Shown here: piece by piece, positions 26,859 through 37,301 of the stretch | Layout: each line of letters opens with the position of its first letter | Numbering within the stretch: the stretch's first letter is position 1 | Origin: Stictocephala bisonia | Taxonomy: Eukaryota; Arthropoda; Insecta; Hemiptera; Membracidae | Assembly (NCBI GenBank): GCA_035578905.1 | Contig: JAQJVL010001121.1 | Location: 186,001 to 250,000 of the forward strand | Reading direction: 5' to 3' | DNA length: 64,000 nt | Made by a program: the position numbers and the translations under genes | Notes under the pieces: model-generated | Seen by the model: only the letters and a program-made list of their open reading frames with translations | Databases searched by the model: none | What the model was told of the DNA's origin: nothing

Positions 26859-27074
26859 AAACCTCAACACACCCAGGCAGGGGAGCAAACTCGGTACCTC
26901 AGGGAACCCAGAGAAGACGAAGACCTCCGAAGAGTGGTGCTCCCAGGACGTCCAAGAGAACCTAAGAGGGGAAACCCCTCGAACAGGGAGCAAACTACCC
27001 TGACTGTCGGGCCCGACAAGAAAAAAGAGAGAAAGAAGACTCTCTCAGAACAGCCACCTAGGGCGCAGAGGTGA

Positions 27075-30000
27075 TCAATCTCTTTGCCCCAAGAAACCCC
27101 CAGGAACACCAACTCCTGGACCAACCGTTCCCCGGAAAGCCTTAAGCTGGGACACATGGGCTTTCCTAAACACCCTGCCTGACTGGGGATCAACCAGCAG
27201 AGCAGTCACCGGTGACAAAAACCTGTCGATGCGGTGGGGACCAGACCACCGATAGCACAACTTTGCAGCTCTTCGTTCCGCGGCCGAACTGACCGGGTGA
27301 GCCTGACAAAGAACCAGATCTCCAACCTGAAAAGGGTTAGGAGTACGACCCTTATCATACCTCCTCCTTACTCTCTCTCTAGCACGTAGCAGGTTGCGCC
27401 GAGCAGCCCGCCACGTGGACACTACGTCAGTGGCACCTGGCGTAGGTAGAAGATCCTCTAACCTCCACAAGTTGGACAAAGGGTTGTTAGGAGGGTAGCC
27501 ATGTAGAATTTCGAAGGGAGTGGCATTGTGACTCTCATGCTTGGAAGAATTGAAAGCAAGCTGGAGCCAAGAGAGACTCTCATCCCAGGTGTTCTGCTTC
27601 TCAGCATGGAAGGTAATAAGGGCAGACCGAAGATTGCGGTTGAACCGCTCTGCATGAGAAGGCTGTGGGTAATAAGGAGAGGTAGTCACATGCCTGATAC
27701 CATTGCCAAAACAGAACCTACGAAACTCATGGGAGGTAAACTGGCTACCGTTGTCGGACACAAGAGTGGAAGGCACACCAAAGTGCTGGAAGAGTTGGGA
27801 CTGGAGAGCACGGATGGTGAGCTTAGCCGTGGCACTCCGAAGTGGGAAAAGCCAAACGAACTTCGAGAAAGCATCCACACAAACAAGTAGGTAGGAGCTA
27901 CCTGACTTGCTACGGGGAAAAGGACCCACGTAGTCGATGAACACCTTCTCAAAAGGACGCTCGGCCACCTCAGAAGATAACAACCCTAACCTTGCATTCT
28001 GACTAGGCTTGCTGAGAGAGCACAGGTGACAAGCCCGCACTCTGCCAGCAACATCCCGGTCCATGCCCTTCCAGATGAAGTACCTACGAATCTTAGCGAT
28101 GGTCTTATGAATGCCAAGATGACCGCCCACAAGGGAAGAGTGATAATACTGAAAGACCATCGGTACTAGATGACTAGGCAGCACTACACGGGGTTCACCC
28201 CTCTGTCGAGGACGGCAACAGAGTACCCCTTTGGACAGAAAATAGGGAGGGTGGGCACCTCCCTCTTGAAGCTCACCTAAGATGACTGACAGCTCGGGAT
28301 CTTTCTGCTGATGGGACAGTAGGTCGTCAAAAGCCAGAGGAAAATCCAGAAGAACAGCACCACACTGAGCAACAGCCTCAGTAGGTGGATCACTGGGTTC
28401 GTGGTACATGCGGGAAAGAGCATCCGCGATGACATTCTGGGTACCCCTAAGATGTTGGACTCGGAACTTAAAAGCAGAAATTTTGACCACCCAGCGACCA
28501 ATTTTCCCGAGCTGTCGGGGATGGGCAAGAAGCCAAGACAGTGCCTGATTGTCCGTCTCCAGCAAGAACTCAGCGTGTTCCAAGAAACGCCGAAACTTGT
28601 CCGTACCAAAGACAACAGCCAGACACTCTAACTCATAGATGGAAGAAGCTTTCCTTTCCTGGTGAGACAACGTCCTCGAAGCAAAAGCGATGGGCTGCCT
28701 GACCCCATCAAACTCCTGAGAAAGAACAGCAGCAATGGCGGAGGAGGAGGCATCAGTCTGAAGAACAAATTCTCTGCTGAAATCAGGCATACGCAGGACA
28801 GGAGGTTGCATGATAGCCTCCTTGAGAGCATCAAAGGCAGTCTGCTGAGCTTGGCCCCACACAAAAGGGACACCTTTCTTTCGCAGCTCGTTCAACGGGG
28901 CAGCAAGCTCGGCCACGTTAGGGATGAAGCGACGGTAAAAATTCACCATCCCCACAAAACGGGCAATCCCCTTGGCATCTCTGGGAGGAGGAAAATCCCG
29001 AATGCCCTGGGTCCTCGCAGGATCTATGCAGACGCCTCGAGAAGAGATAAGATGACCCAGAAAAGAAATCTCAGGACGAGCAAAAGTGACTTTCTCTGGA
29101 TTGACGGTAAGGCCAGCTGATTTGAGGCGACTAAGAACTTCCTCCAGATGTTGCATGTGTTCCCCGAAAGTCTCACTGTAGACAAGAAGATCGTCCAGGT
29201 AATTGAAAACAAACTTGAACTTCACATCATGGAAGATGGAATCAAGCAGACGAGTAAGAGTCTGGGCACCCACAGCAAGACCCATAGGAACCCTAGTGAA
29301 CTGGTAAAGATTCCAGGGAACACAGAAGCTAGTCATAGGCCGTGATTCCTTCTTCAATGGAATCTGATGGTAGGCCTGGTTCAAATCGAAAACACTGAAA
29401 AACTTAGCCTTACCGAACCAATCAAACGCAGAATGCAAATCAGGCAGAGGTACCGAGTCAATAGCGACCTTAGCGTTGAGCCTCCGATAATCCATCACAA
29501 GCCTAGACTTACCATTAGGCTTGGGCACAAGAAAAGCTGGACTGGCATAAGCAGAACGAGACGGTTCAATCACACCCTTGCTCAGAAGATCCTCAATCAT
29601 AGCCCTCATAACCTCCATCTTTGGGGGAGCAAGTTTGTACGGATGACTTCTAACTGGCTGAGAATCGGTGAGGTGGATCTCATTCTCCAGAAGAGAAGTG
29701 ACCCCAAGCTCAGCCGTAAGCACATCAGGAAACCGCAAACACAGCCTCCTAATGGCCTCCGCCTGCTCAGGGGGGAGATGACCAACCGGATCCACCTTGG
29801 GTTGTTCGGGCTCACAACCCACCTCTCTGACTGCAGGAGGGCAGTCAGAATCACCTACTAGAGGCACCAAAACTCGCCGATTAAACTTGAAAAACAGCTG
29901 GCGCTTCTGGAGGTCAAGCACCATACCACTCTTAGAAATAAAGTCTGCCCCTAGGATACAAGAAACCGCCAGGTCCTTGGCAACAAGAAAACCCCACCTC

Positions 30001-30413
30001 CAGGAAAATCCTTCAATTTTAAAATGTAATGACGCCTTTAGAAGTATGGGTAGAGGAGTTTGGGATGCCGTCCAGCAAGTAATAGAAGAAGGCTCGGTGT
30101 GCCTGACAAGTCCTAAGGCGTCAAGGGACTCAAAAAGAGAAAGGCTGATGATACTGCATGCCGAACCAGAATCAAGAAGGGCTCGACACACCGTACCACC
30201 AAAAGAAACAAAAACGCCAGGACACACCGAGGTGACCGCACTAAGTCCCAGGGAAGCCATGCCAGCAAGGCCCGAAACATCCCCGACACTCCTGCTATGG
30301 GCACGTGTCAGAGGCAAATGGCCACGGTCAGTCGCAACAACGCGGGGAGCTACTGTGGAGGCAACCCCCCGCGCTGAGCGTTTCCCGCCCCACGACCTCG
30401 AGCACGTGGACAG
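27075..30413 (-). CDS. pol: Gypsy Pol polyprotein: protease, RT, RNase H, integrase
   Basis: This frame lies -1 relative to gag and is open from 30413. It has no clear ATG at its head, so expression by -1 frameshift from gag is likely. Counting from the TTG codon at 30317: aspartic protease ALLDSGSACS (catalytic Asp about 49) with ILGADF about 121; reverse transcriptase about 215-395, with SVFDLNQAYHQIP and YLDD (373-376); RNase H about 515-635, with LQTDASSSAIAAVL and ADALSR; integrase zinc-binding H726/H733/C763/C766; integrase core FIDYVGP (D795), SDNGSQF (D855) and HAER (E890). Asp-Glu spacing is 34 residues, one shorter than the usual 35. A C-terminal GPHRI...VSQLK module follows, and the frame ends at 27075. 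No internal stop is seen over more than 1,080 codons. All catalytic residues are present. Confidence 0.95.
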   Translation of the reverse strand: MSTCSRSWGGKRSARGVASTVAPRVVATDRGHLPLTRAHSRSVGDVSGLAGMASLGLSAVTSVCPGVFVSFGGTVCRALLDSGSACSIISLSLFESLDALGLVRHTEPSSITCWTASQTPLPILLKASLHFKIEGFSWRWGFLVAKDLAVSCILGADFISKSGMVLDLQKRQLFFKFNRRVLVPLVGDSDCPPAVREVGCEPEQPKVDPVGHLPPEQAEAIRRLCLRFPDVLTAELGVTSLLENEIHLTDSQPVRSHPYKLAPPKMEVMRAMIEDLLSKGVIEPSRSAYASPAFLVPKPNGKSRLVMDYRRLNAKVAIDSVPLPDLHSAFDWFGKAKFFSVFDLNQAYHQIPLKKESRPMTSFCVPWNLYQFTRVPMGLAVGAQTLTRLLDSIFHDVKFKFVFNYLDDLLVYSETFGEHMQHLEEVLSRLKSAGLTVNPEKVTFARPEISFLGHLISSRGVCIDPARTQGIRDFPPPRDAKGIARFVGMVNFYRRFIPNVAELAAPLNELRKKGVPFVWGQAQQTAFDALKEAIMQPPVLRMPDFSREFVLQTDASSSAIAAVLSQEFDGVRQPIAFASRTLSHQERKASSIYELECLAVVFGTDKFRRFLEHAEFLLETDNQALSWLLAHPRQLGKIGRWVVKISAFKFRVQHLRGTQNVIADALSRMYHEPSDPPTEAVAQCGAVLLDFPLAFDDLLSHQQKDPELSVILGELQEGGAHPPYFLSKGVLCCRPRQRGEPRVVLPSHLVPMVFQYYHSSLVGGHLGIHKTIAKIRRYFIWKGMDRDVAGRVRACHLCSLSKPSQNARLGLLSSEVAERPFEKVFIDYVGPFPRSKSGSSYLLVCVDAFSKFVWLFPLRSATAKLTIRALQSQLFQHFGVPSTLVSDNGSQFTSHEFRRFCFGNGIRHVTTSPYYPQPSHAERFNRNLRSALITFHAEKQNTWDESLSWLQLAFNSSKHESHNATPFEILHGYPPNNPLSNLWRLEDLLPTPGATDVVSTWRAARRNLLRARERVRRRYDKGRTPNPFQVGDLVLCQAHPVSSAAERRAAKLCYRWSGPHRIDRFLSPVTALLVDPQSGRVFRKAHVSQLKAFRGTVGPGVGVPGGFLGQRD
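30350..30413 (-). promoter_or_regulatory. gag/pol overlap, candidate -1 frameshift region
   Basis: The pol frame has a stop at 30414-30416 and is open from 30413. Gag stops at 30350-30352. The 64-nt overlap contains a six-G run on the sense strand (30365-30370) a few codons before the gag stop, a plausible slip site. It is not a canonical X-XXY-YYZ heptamer, so the mechanism is inferred. Confidence 0.5.
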
Positions 30414-31684
30414 TCACGTCGAATGTGACCAGGTTGGCCACAAGCAAAGCACACAACCGGAGGCCGAGAACCACGACCCTCCACTGGCTGACTCACACCT
30501 ACTGACATAGCCGGTCGACGGGTGGGGAGAGCACGATGACTCTCAGAATCCCTCCCTTGCTGGTCTGAGAACTGCACGCTGCGCGAAACAATGCACAGCT
30601 GATGCAGCTCCCGAAAAGTAGAAGGAACACCAGCAAAAACCAATCTGCACCGTTCTTCTGGAGAAATGCCATCCAGGATGACACGAACGGTGTCAGCTTC
30701 AGAAAGGGTGAGGCGCAACGCTTGACGAGCTTCCTTGACTGAAGAGACATAGGCTGCCAGAGACTCGCCCCTACCCTGCGACCGATAAAATCTGTCCATG
30801 ACCATCCTCTCCCTGAGTCGAATGGGAAGAAACGATGAAAGTAACTCTCGATGGAACGAGTCCACCGAGGCATCACTGGCCAAGACAGAACTCAGCAACT
30901 CCCCAACGGGACCTCTACAATAAGGGAAAACCAGACGAAGCAAGTCCCCAGCCTGCATGCCGGGCATCTCACTAAGTCTGAGAAAGGCCACCAGAAACTT
31001 AAGAAGCTCCTCAGGATCCATCCCATCGATCACAGGGAGATTCTGGATCATGGGCGTGAGAGGGTTAGGCAGCTTGTGGTAGCTCAGCTGCAGAAGAGCA
31101 GGTGAACCCAAAGAAGTAGTAGGAACGGCAGCTGGAGCCGAACCACAAGCAACCTCAACAGAAACGCCTGCAGGCTCAGAAGGAACCTCAGGCACAGTGA
31201 GCGCCGTTGTCTCAGCCTGCGGCCTCGACACGTTAGGCAAAAGCGCAAAAGTAGGCCGCTGACCCAGACCCGTAGGAGTCGTGGAACCGGAGAGTGCCTG
31301 AAAAATCTCCTCAAGCCTAGCCACACTCTCCAAGATCCACGCCCTTCCCGATGGTTCCAACCCCGGCGCCCGGTTGACCAGCCTTAAACGGGCAAGCAGA
31401 TGCCCCAAACGTGCAAGGCGGCAGGCCCGGTCACGACCTACTGGAGGTTCAAACTGCAAATCCTCTAACACCCCTTCCCAATCTTCCACCTTCCGTTTAC
31501 AAATCCCCAACTCATCACCAACCTCCAGCAGGTCAGACCAATCCACCGCCGTACCCGCGGACAACTGCTCCCGCAGCAACCTCCGGAGATTCAAAACATC
31601 ACCTTCCGGAGTCACACCCCGCGACCTCAATTCGAAAATCAACTCCTCCTTGACCAGGAGCGCAACATTCTGCAGATAGGCCAT
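30350..31684 (-). CDS. gag: Gypsy Gag protein with SAP-like N-terminus and CCHC knuckle
   Basis: Structural protein that packages element RNA. I start it at the ATG at 31684 (MAYLQNVALLVKEEL), giving 444 residues; the frame is open further upstream only through non-ATG codons. The N-terminal helix-loop-helix (KEELIFELRSRGVTPEG, then LRRLLREQL) looks SAP-like, as in other insect gypsy Gags. A retrotrans_gag-like helical core follows in the middle, about residues 220-370 (LLRLVFPYCRGPVGELL, FLPIRLRERMVMDRFYRSQG). Near the C-terminus is one zinc knuckle, CFACGQPGHIRRDC (CX2CX4HX4C), followed by a basic RARGRG tail. It ends at a TAG at 30350-30352, overlapping pol by about 64 nt. The frame is intact. 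Confidence 0.93.
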   Translation of the reverse strand: MAYLQNVALLVKEELIFELRSRGVTPEGDVLNLRRLLREQLSAGTAVDWSDLLEVGDELGICKRKVEDWEGVLEDLQFEPPVGRDRACRLARLGHLLARLRLVNRAPGLEPSGRAWILESVARLEEIFQALSGSTTPTGLGQRPTFALLPNVSRPQAETTALTVPEVPSEPAGVSVEVACGSAPAAVPTTSLGSPALLQLSYHKLPNPLTPMIQNLPVIDGMDPEELLKFLVAFLRLSEMPGMQAGDLLRLVFPYCRGPVGELLSSVLASDASVDSFHRELLSSFLPIRLRERMVMDRFYRSQGRGESLAAYVSSVKEARQALRLTLSEADTVRVILDGISPEERCRLVFAGVPSTFRELHQLCIVSRSVQFSDQQGRDSESHRALPTRRPAMSVGVSQPVEGRGSRPPVVCFACGQPGHIRRDCPRARGRGAGNAQRGGLPPQ

Positions 31685-31829
31685 CTCGCAAAACAAAATT
31701 CTCAACAGTACACAAAAAACGACAACTCCAGGGTCCAAGACGAACTAAACCCTCAGCCTACCGAGCCACTGCCGACCACTCCAATCCACCCATGAAACCC
31801 ATTCAACAAAGTAACCAAGCGGATTGCCT

Positions 31830-31879
<50 letters not shown>

Positions 31880-32071
31880 GGGTTTTGTAATTGTTTTGCT
31901 TTTTAAATAATTTTTATTTATTATTATTTTTTTTTTTTTTTTACAATACCAAGACACCTTGACGGTAGGTCGGCCAACCGTGGCCTACTAACTGGCAAAC
32001 ACCCACCGTCAACAACCAAGAAAGAATTAAATTTTTTTTTTTTTTTTTTTTTTTTTTTATAGGCAACCACG
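31685..32071 (-). other. Gypsy 5' leader with three long A-runs (sense strand)
   Basis: The untranslated leader between PBS and gag ATG contains T-runs on the plus strand at 31832-31866 (35), 31927-31942 (16) and 32032-32058 (27). These are A-runs in the element RNA. Between the second and third is a mixed stretch at 31943-32031. No other signal is recognised. Confidence 0.8.
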
Positions 32072-32082
32072 CTCTGCTACCA
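32072..32082 (-). promoter_or_regulatory. Primer-binding site, initiator-Met tRNA type
   Basis: Two bases inside the 5' LTR end the sense strand reads TGGTAGCAGAG, complementary to the 3' end (CUCUGCUACCA) of eukaryotic initiator methionine tRNA. Eleven bases match, and the next base departs. Priming of minus-strand DNA by tRNA-iMet is inferred from this match. Confidence 0.8.
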
Positions 32083-32084
32083 AT

Positions 32085-33416
32085 TGAGACCCATCCCCCC
32101 CACCAAAGCTGGTAAGCGTGCCAACCGGGGGATGGCTCAAAACAAGTCGAGCGATGGGATCACGGGTGGCAGTTGGAGGGTCAAAATAACACTCGGCAGC
32201 TGAGCAAAACTAATTTATTATCAAGCAAACAAACTGGCAGGCAGAAGGCCACAACAAAAAAGGCAGAAGGCCACAATATAAATTCTCACTTAAAAAATAA
32301 TAACAAACACTAAAATTACCAAGATACTACACAATAATAACAAACGCTATAAATACCACAAACTCTACAAATACCAAAATTTAACAATTAATCAACTACA
32401 GGGTGTATGGCCTATCTGCAGTTTAGCCTGAGACACCCCAAAACGTAAGAAAATATTAAGCCCCCAAAAAAGTGAAAATTTAGAAAACTTTTGGATCACA
32501 ACACTTAAACCCGGCAATTTAGCCCACACATCCCTTGATTCCACCGGGCCAGGGAGTAAGCCGGAATCCCTGGGCAGCTCCGAATTAAAAGTTAAGCAAA
32601 AGTCCCATAATCCCCTTTTGGTGAGTTTAAAAAATTAAACAATTTAAAAGAAAATATAACACGGTACCGTTCTATTATCCCCGGACATCAATAATACAAT
32701 TAACAACGAAAAAATAAATAACGATCACTAGGCCTAAACATAACAATAAATAACAACAAGATTGAATAATGGGGACCTAACAAATATAAAAATCTAAACA
32801 AATGTAACAACCAAATAAACTAATTAAATAACTAACAATAAATATAAATAAATATTAACATCAAAAATATTCTTTATGTATTTTTAAAGCTTTTCTTTTT
32901 AAATAAATAAAAAAATATAAGTCCCCATGGCTGTTTCATCAATCACTGTCCAGTTTAGGCCTAGGCCACAAATTAAACAGTTCCACAAACTTTTTTTCTT
33001 CTTCTTTTTTTTTTTTTTTTTTTTTTTTACACATGGCTCGAACCTAGGTTAACACATCTAGACAAAGAATATAAATTTAACAAAACTCTGAAAACACAAG
33101 TAAGAACGATTAAATATTATTGAAACAAAATATTTTCACCAAAAGGGTGCTTAGATATTAAAACTTACAAAATGAACACTTACGTTTTAGTTTGTCTAGC
33201 CAAACATGGTAAGGAGGTTCGGCCGAGTAGAACTCTTCTAGAACAACCTAGACTGAACAGACAGGCCAACCTGACCGAAGCTGCTGGAACACGGAACGAA
33301 ACGGAACTGGGCCAACGGCTACCAAAGTACGCAAATCGCCGGGCAAAAGCGAATCTCAGGCAGCCTGGCAGACAACAACGAAAAAACGAAACTGTACCGG
33401 TCCAAGACCCGGTACA
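32085..33416 (-). repeat. 5' LTR of the gypsy element
   Basis: 1332 bp, near-identical to 25517-26846 (one substitution at 33213, two extra T at 33005-33028). It should hold the element's promoter and polyadenylation signals; no TATA box was assigned with confidence. The flank beyond 33416 is the resumed 122-bp array. Confidence 0.95.
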
Positions 33417-33509
33417 CCTGCGACTGTTGGATCTTGGGTAAACAACCTTGCGAACTAAAAACAAGTTAACGTGAAATGGTATCATTGTTTCTATAGGTCT
33501 TACAATTAC
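33417..33509 (+). repeat. 122-bp tandem array, right remainder
   Basis: Starts with the duplicated CCTG and continues the interrupted unit (CGACTGTTGGATCTTGGG, AACAACCTTGCGAAC, through GTCTTACAATTAC). It is the last partial copy of the array. Confidence 0.93.
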
Positions 33510-35050
33510 GCATGTACGATTACATATTAGTGATTCAGCGATGTCTGTTGGGAAGAATCAATATATCGGACTAAGGTTTTACTTACCGTACTCATTGGCA
33601 CGAACTATAGTATTTCAAACTATTTTTTGAGTGTTGTACACCACATTTAATTACACTTCCAATTTAATTTCAAATAAAGTTCGTACGAAGCAATTAGATT
33701 GCTTGACTACTATTTTTATGCTTTTTTCATACTAATGAAAAGTATTTAAGTTTACATACCGAAGGCGCAGAAATTTTGTACTCGAGTAAGGAACTAAATT
33801 ATCTATGAAACATTCAGTCACACCATTGTTTTTCCTAGTTTAATTTATTTTAAGATTGAATAATTCCTAGTTGAAACAAAAAATTCCGAAAATGTTCTAC
33901 TATAGTTTTCACTGTGCATTAACTTTACATTGTTATAACTAAACCCCCATTTTTTGTATTGAATTCATATTTTAATACGTGGTTGACAGACATGTTTTCT
34001 ATAAGAGTTATAAATTTGTGAATTTGAACTTTTAAAGAAAAATAAGTTCTTATTAATATACTGAAACATCTTTTTCTTAGCTTCTAGTAATCGTAAAATA
34101 ATTGACTTGGTCACGTTACGATCATTAATTCAGTATATCAATAGGCATGATACGTCACGTTTACGGCGCCTGTCCAGAGCGGTGGCGGGGGGGGGGGGGT
34201 ACAGTCCGCTGTTATCACATTCGACAGCGCTATCGCTATCTTACACATAAAGGAAAAAATAAATAAAATAAAACAACCGTACTTAAAAATAAATTCATTT
34301 TCAGCTCGAACTCATAGAAAGCATACCTCAAAGGCATCTTGAATTTAAAAATACAAATGTCTTTTTACGTAAAGTTTGACTACGTAAAATATTTCATATG
34401 ATGTCTCTTAGTTTTTAAGTACACAACAGTTTTTAAGGTATAATTTATGTGCCGACAGTAAGTTAGTAACTATTATTTAATGTATATTTATAAAATTAAT
34501 ATCCTGGTGTGTTACTCTGAACTACTGTGTTTGGTCTCCACTAAAAACAAAATATTTGTGTTAGTAACTGTAAATTATTTTATTATAACAAATTGTATTT
34601 ATTATAAAGCATTTAAACACTTAAAATGTAATAATTATTCCATGCAACAATTAACGAACGGGGCTAAAATCAAATATTGTATGCACATGAAAATGTTTGT
34701 TTTTTATTTAACATATAGTATATTTAAAGGATGAAAAGTTATTTTTCTTTTTTTATGACTTAACAGAATACGTATTTGAAAGTAGTCAATTAAATTTAAA
34801 TATTGTCATCTATTGGACTTATAAAATCTAAATTGATTGTAGTTAGAGATTACTACAATACTAAAACTAAAATATTTATATTCGTAGTGAATGTATCTTC
34901 CTTGCAGTAAAGGCAGTGCCTGCGCGTGTGCGAGTGAAGGGTCTTAAACAGCACGCTTAAGCGTCCCTGAACAGTACTTCAAGAACTGATGATTGATCCA
35001 GATCGGCACCAGCTGTATTGATAACAGTGTAACTGTGTGTGGTTGATGTA
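33510..35050. other. AT-rich stretch, no gene; G-run at about 34185-34199
   Basis: A short GC-rich patch (34160-34210) has a run of about 14 G. An open frame at 34480-34734 is low-complexity AT and not supported as a gene. Confidence 0.45.
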
Positions 35051-35532
35051 GGGGTTACACACGATTTTCATGATTTTTTAAATCTAGTAAATATCAATCC
35101 GACGAATACGAATCCATAAGAAATAACGATTTTGACAAATCTGTTTATGTTTATCTCTAAATTGATGCATATTAAATTAATATTATGTAGCTTTTAATTT
35201 AAGCCTAAACACAAATATAACATACATTTCTTACTAAGACAAATAATAACAAAAACAATTTTCGATGCGTACATTTATCTGTTAATACAAAGAACATGAC
35301 TTGTTTTTTTAATATCTAAGTTATTATTTGTTATAGAAAGAACTGGATGTCATGTTCGCATTTAGGAGAAAAAACTAGGTAAGATTAATGAAATATACAT
35401 AGTTATTAAAGTATTTTATTTTTTATTTCTTTGCCAAAAACCTGTGTTTCTGGGGGGAAATTCTCATGGATATGGATATGGGGGATACCAGATTCGTGGA
35501 GTTAAAAATCTTGAAAAATCAGGTGTTACCCC
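35051..35532. mobile_element. MITE with TA target duplication
   Basis: Left end GGGGTTACACACGATTTTCA and right end, read inward, GGGGTAACACCTGATTTTTC form an imperfect inverted repeat of about 30 bp, flanked by TA (35049-35050, 35533-35534). The 482-bp interior is AT-rich and non-coding. TA duplication suggests Tc1/mariner or pogo-type mobilisation; family not identified. Confidence 0.55.
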
Positions 35533-35534
35533 TA

Positions 35535-37222
35535 TATTATATATTTTACTTATGTTTTAATAATATTAAATTTCGTAAGTACGATTAATTGTAAGCCTTA
35601 GTGATATATAATATCACATTAATTAATTTGTAGGTTACCACATTTCGGCCCACAACTCGACAATTTAATTAAATATCACAAATAGATTTATAACAAAATA
35701 TTCAAACAGTATTCTTGTTATACTATTTTTACCCCTTTTCAATATTTTTACCTCCCTCCACCCGACCCTTGTAACTCACAGCGTCATAGAACGTGAATCA
35801 CACCATCCCTAAACTCCTTTTCAAAATTATTTGACAAACGAACACAGCTGTCAAATACAAAATATATGAATGACAACACAGAACCAGACGGCACTCGAAC
35901 TAATTGTAGAAAAACAAGGTCGTTTGTGATGGAAATTACCAGATCGCACATTCGCGGCTGGGAGGGTGATCACAATGTGACGACGGAGGTACCGTGTTGA
36001 CTTGGGCCTAGTCAAAAAGGAAGAGACTAGTCCAACTTGGAGAAAGAGGGCTGATGGGGGTTTCTGTAACGGAACACCAACTTTGCGAGTGGCTTCTGTA
36101 CAAATTGGATAGCAAAAGGGTTGTTAATTCGTAAGACATGCTGGGACATTTATAATGTTTTTAATTAATTATAATTAAAAATATTAAACAGTGTATTTGT
36201 ACTAAAAACTAAAGTTTCCGGTAACGAATACATCACCAAACGTTTCACCCATGCTATCTATGATGTGGCATCCTCAGTGATATCGTTGAAACTATCAAAG
36301 GGCGATACGTTTGGTGATATAAATAGTGTAAATAACTTCTTGACATGGAAGCTTTAGTTTTTGGCAATGTCACTGGCCGTTTAATCCTACGAATTAAGTG
36401 TCTTTGTAATTTTAAATAAATGGTCTTTGCAATTTCCAATAAACAAAGTTTCAGTTAACAGGCATTTTGCTATCACATACATCGTAAAATAATAATAAAT
36501 ATTATTAAAACATATGTCTATAATAGTACAATCAAATAAAATACATAAATAGCTAAAATAATGTAATTCTATTTACAAATTGAAGGTAAAAAAAAAAAAA
36601 AATTAAGCTTAGTAACGCCAAAATTTGAATTAGTCCCGGATCTTTGTTGGACTACTATCCCCCTCGCGATACGAAATATCTTAACGGTAATATATTTAAA
36701 TGTGTTGCTTCAACCTGTGATTATAAATATCGTCAATAAATAGTAATTAAATAACAATAAATTAAATTAAAGAAACTTCGATTTGATAGCACACAACTTT
36801 TAGAAACGGATTCTAGAAACATTCTTCACTTCTTGATTATTTTAATAGTGAATTTAAAAGTAAATGAAGATAAATTAAATCTCAATAATTTACAGTTAAG
36901 ATCAACAACCCAAGTACGTAAATAATCATTCCAGGTACGCATAGAAGACGTTTTTAAAAAAAGTAGGCCGAGACTGTATTCTGAGATTGACCTGTATTCT
37001 TGAAATATTTATATGTGGGGACCGAAGTCGGCAATAATGGAAGAGATTTATTTTGATATTTTTTAGAGCCAGCTTACCAGCCTAAATAATATTTTTACGC
37101 TTGATAGCACACCTAAAAAGAAAATTCCAAGATCGCAGGTTACCCCATTGAAATAAACGCAGATATTTTACATTTGTATATCTATAAATTGTTTTAGGGA
37201 TCAATGGTACCATGTCAATTTA
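35535..37222. other. No gene seen; small inverted repeat at 36228-36322
   Basis: ATCACCAAACGT at about 36232 and ACGTTTGGTGAT at about 36307 form a 12-bp inverted repeat around 36270. The rest is AT-rich without a recognisable feature. Confidence 0.4.
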
Positions 37223-37301
37223 AGCAGACTTTGTTCCTTACAACATACTCAAGGGTCGAAGCCGCTAGTAATAGCGGCAGATGTCACTAACTAATCAATT
37301 T
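37223..37301 (+). repeat. Orphan unit of the 80-bp array, left of LINE B
   Basis: One unit (GACTTTGTTCCTTACAACAT, CTCAAGGGTCGAAGCCGCTA, through CACTAACTAATCAATTT) matches the array at 40431-43240, in particular the unit near 41814-41865. It ends in phase with the point where that array resumes after the LINE, so the LINE interrupts a once-continuous array. Confidence 0.9.

Larger units (their letters stand above)
25517..33416 (-). mobile_element. Ty3/gypsy LTR retrotransposon, near intact, 7.9 kb
   Basis: A full-length element read on the minus strand: 5' LTR (32085-33416), primer-binding site, leader, gag, pol (PR-RT-RNaseH-IN), polypurine tract and 3' LTR (25517-26846). A 4-bp target duplication CCTG flanks it (25513-25516 and 33417-33420). 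It lies inside a 122-bp array unit that resumes on the far side with one C/T difference. The domain order RT-RNaseH-integrase places it in Ty3/gypsy. There is no envelope frame. The LTRs differ by one visible substitution and a T-run length, so the insertion looks recent. Activity is inferred, not shown. Confidence 0.96.

Noticed and set aside
26602..27003. Open frames over the LTR and pol antisense (26.6-31.7 kb plus strand)
   Set aside because: Shadows of the minus-strand gypsy element; the same frame recurs in the other LTR.
30350..31738. Gag start at 31738
   Set aside because: The codon there is TTG; the first ATG in frame is at 31684 and begins the conserved-looking N-terminal domain.
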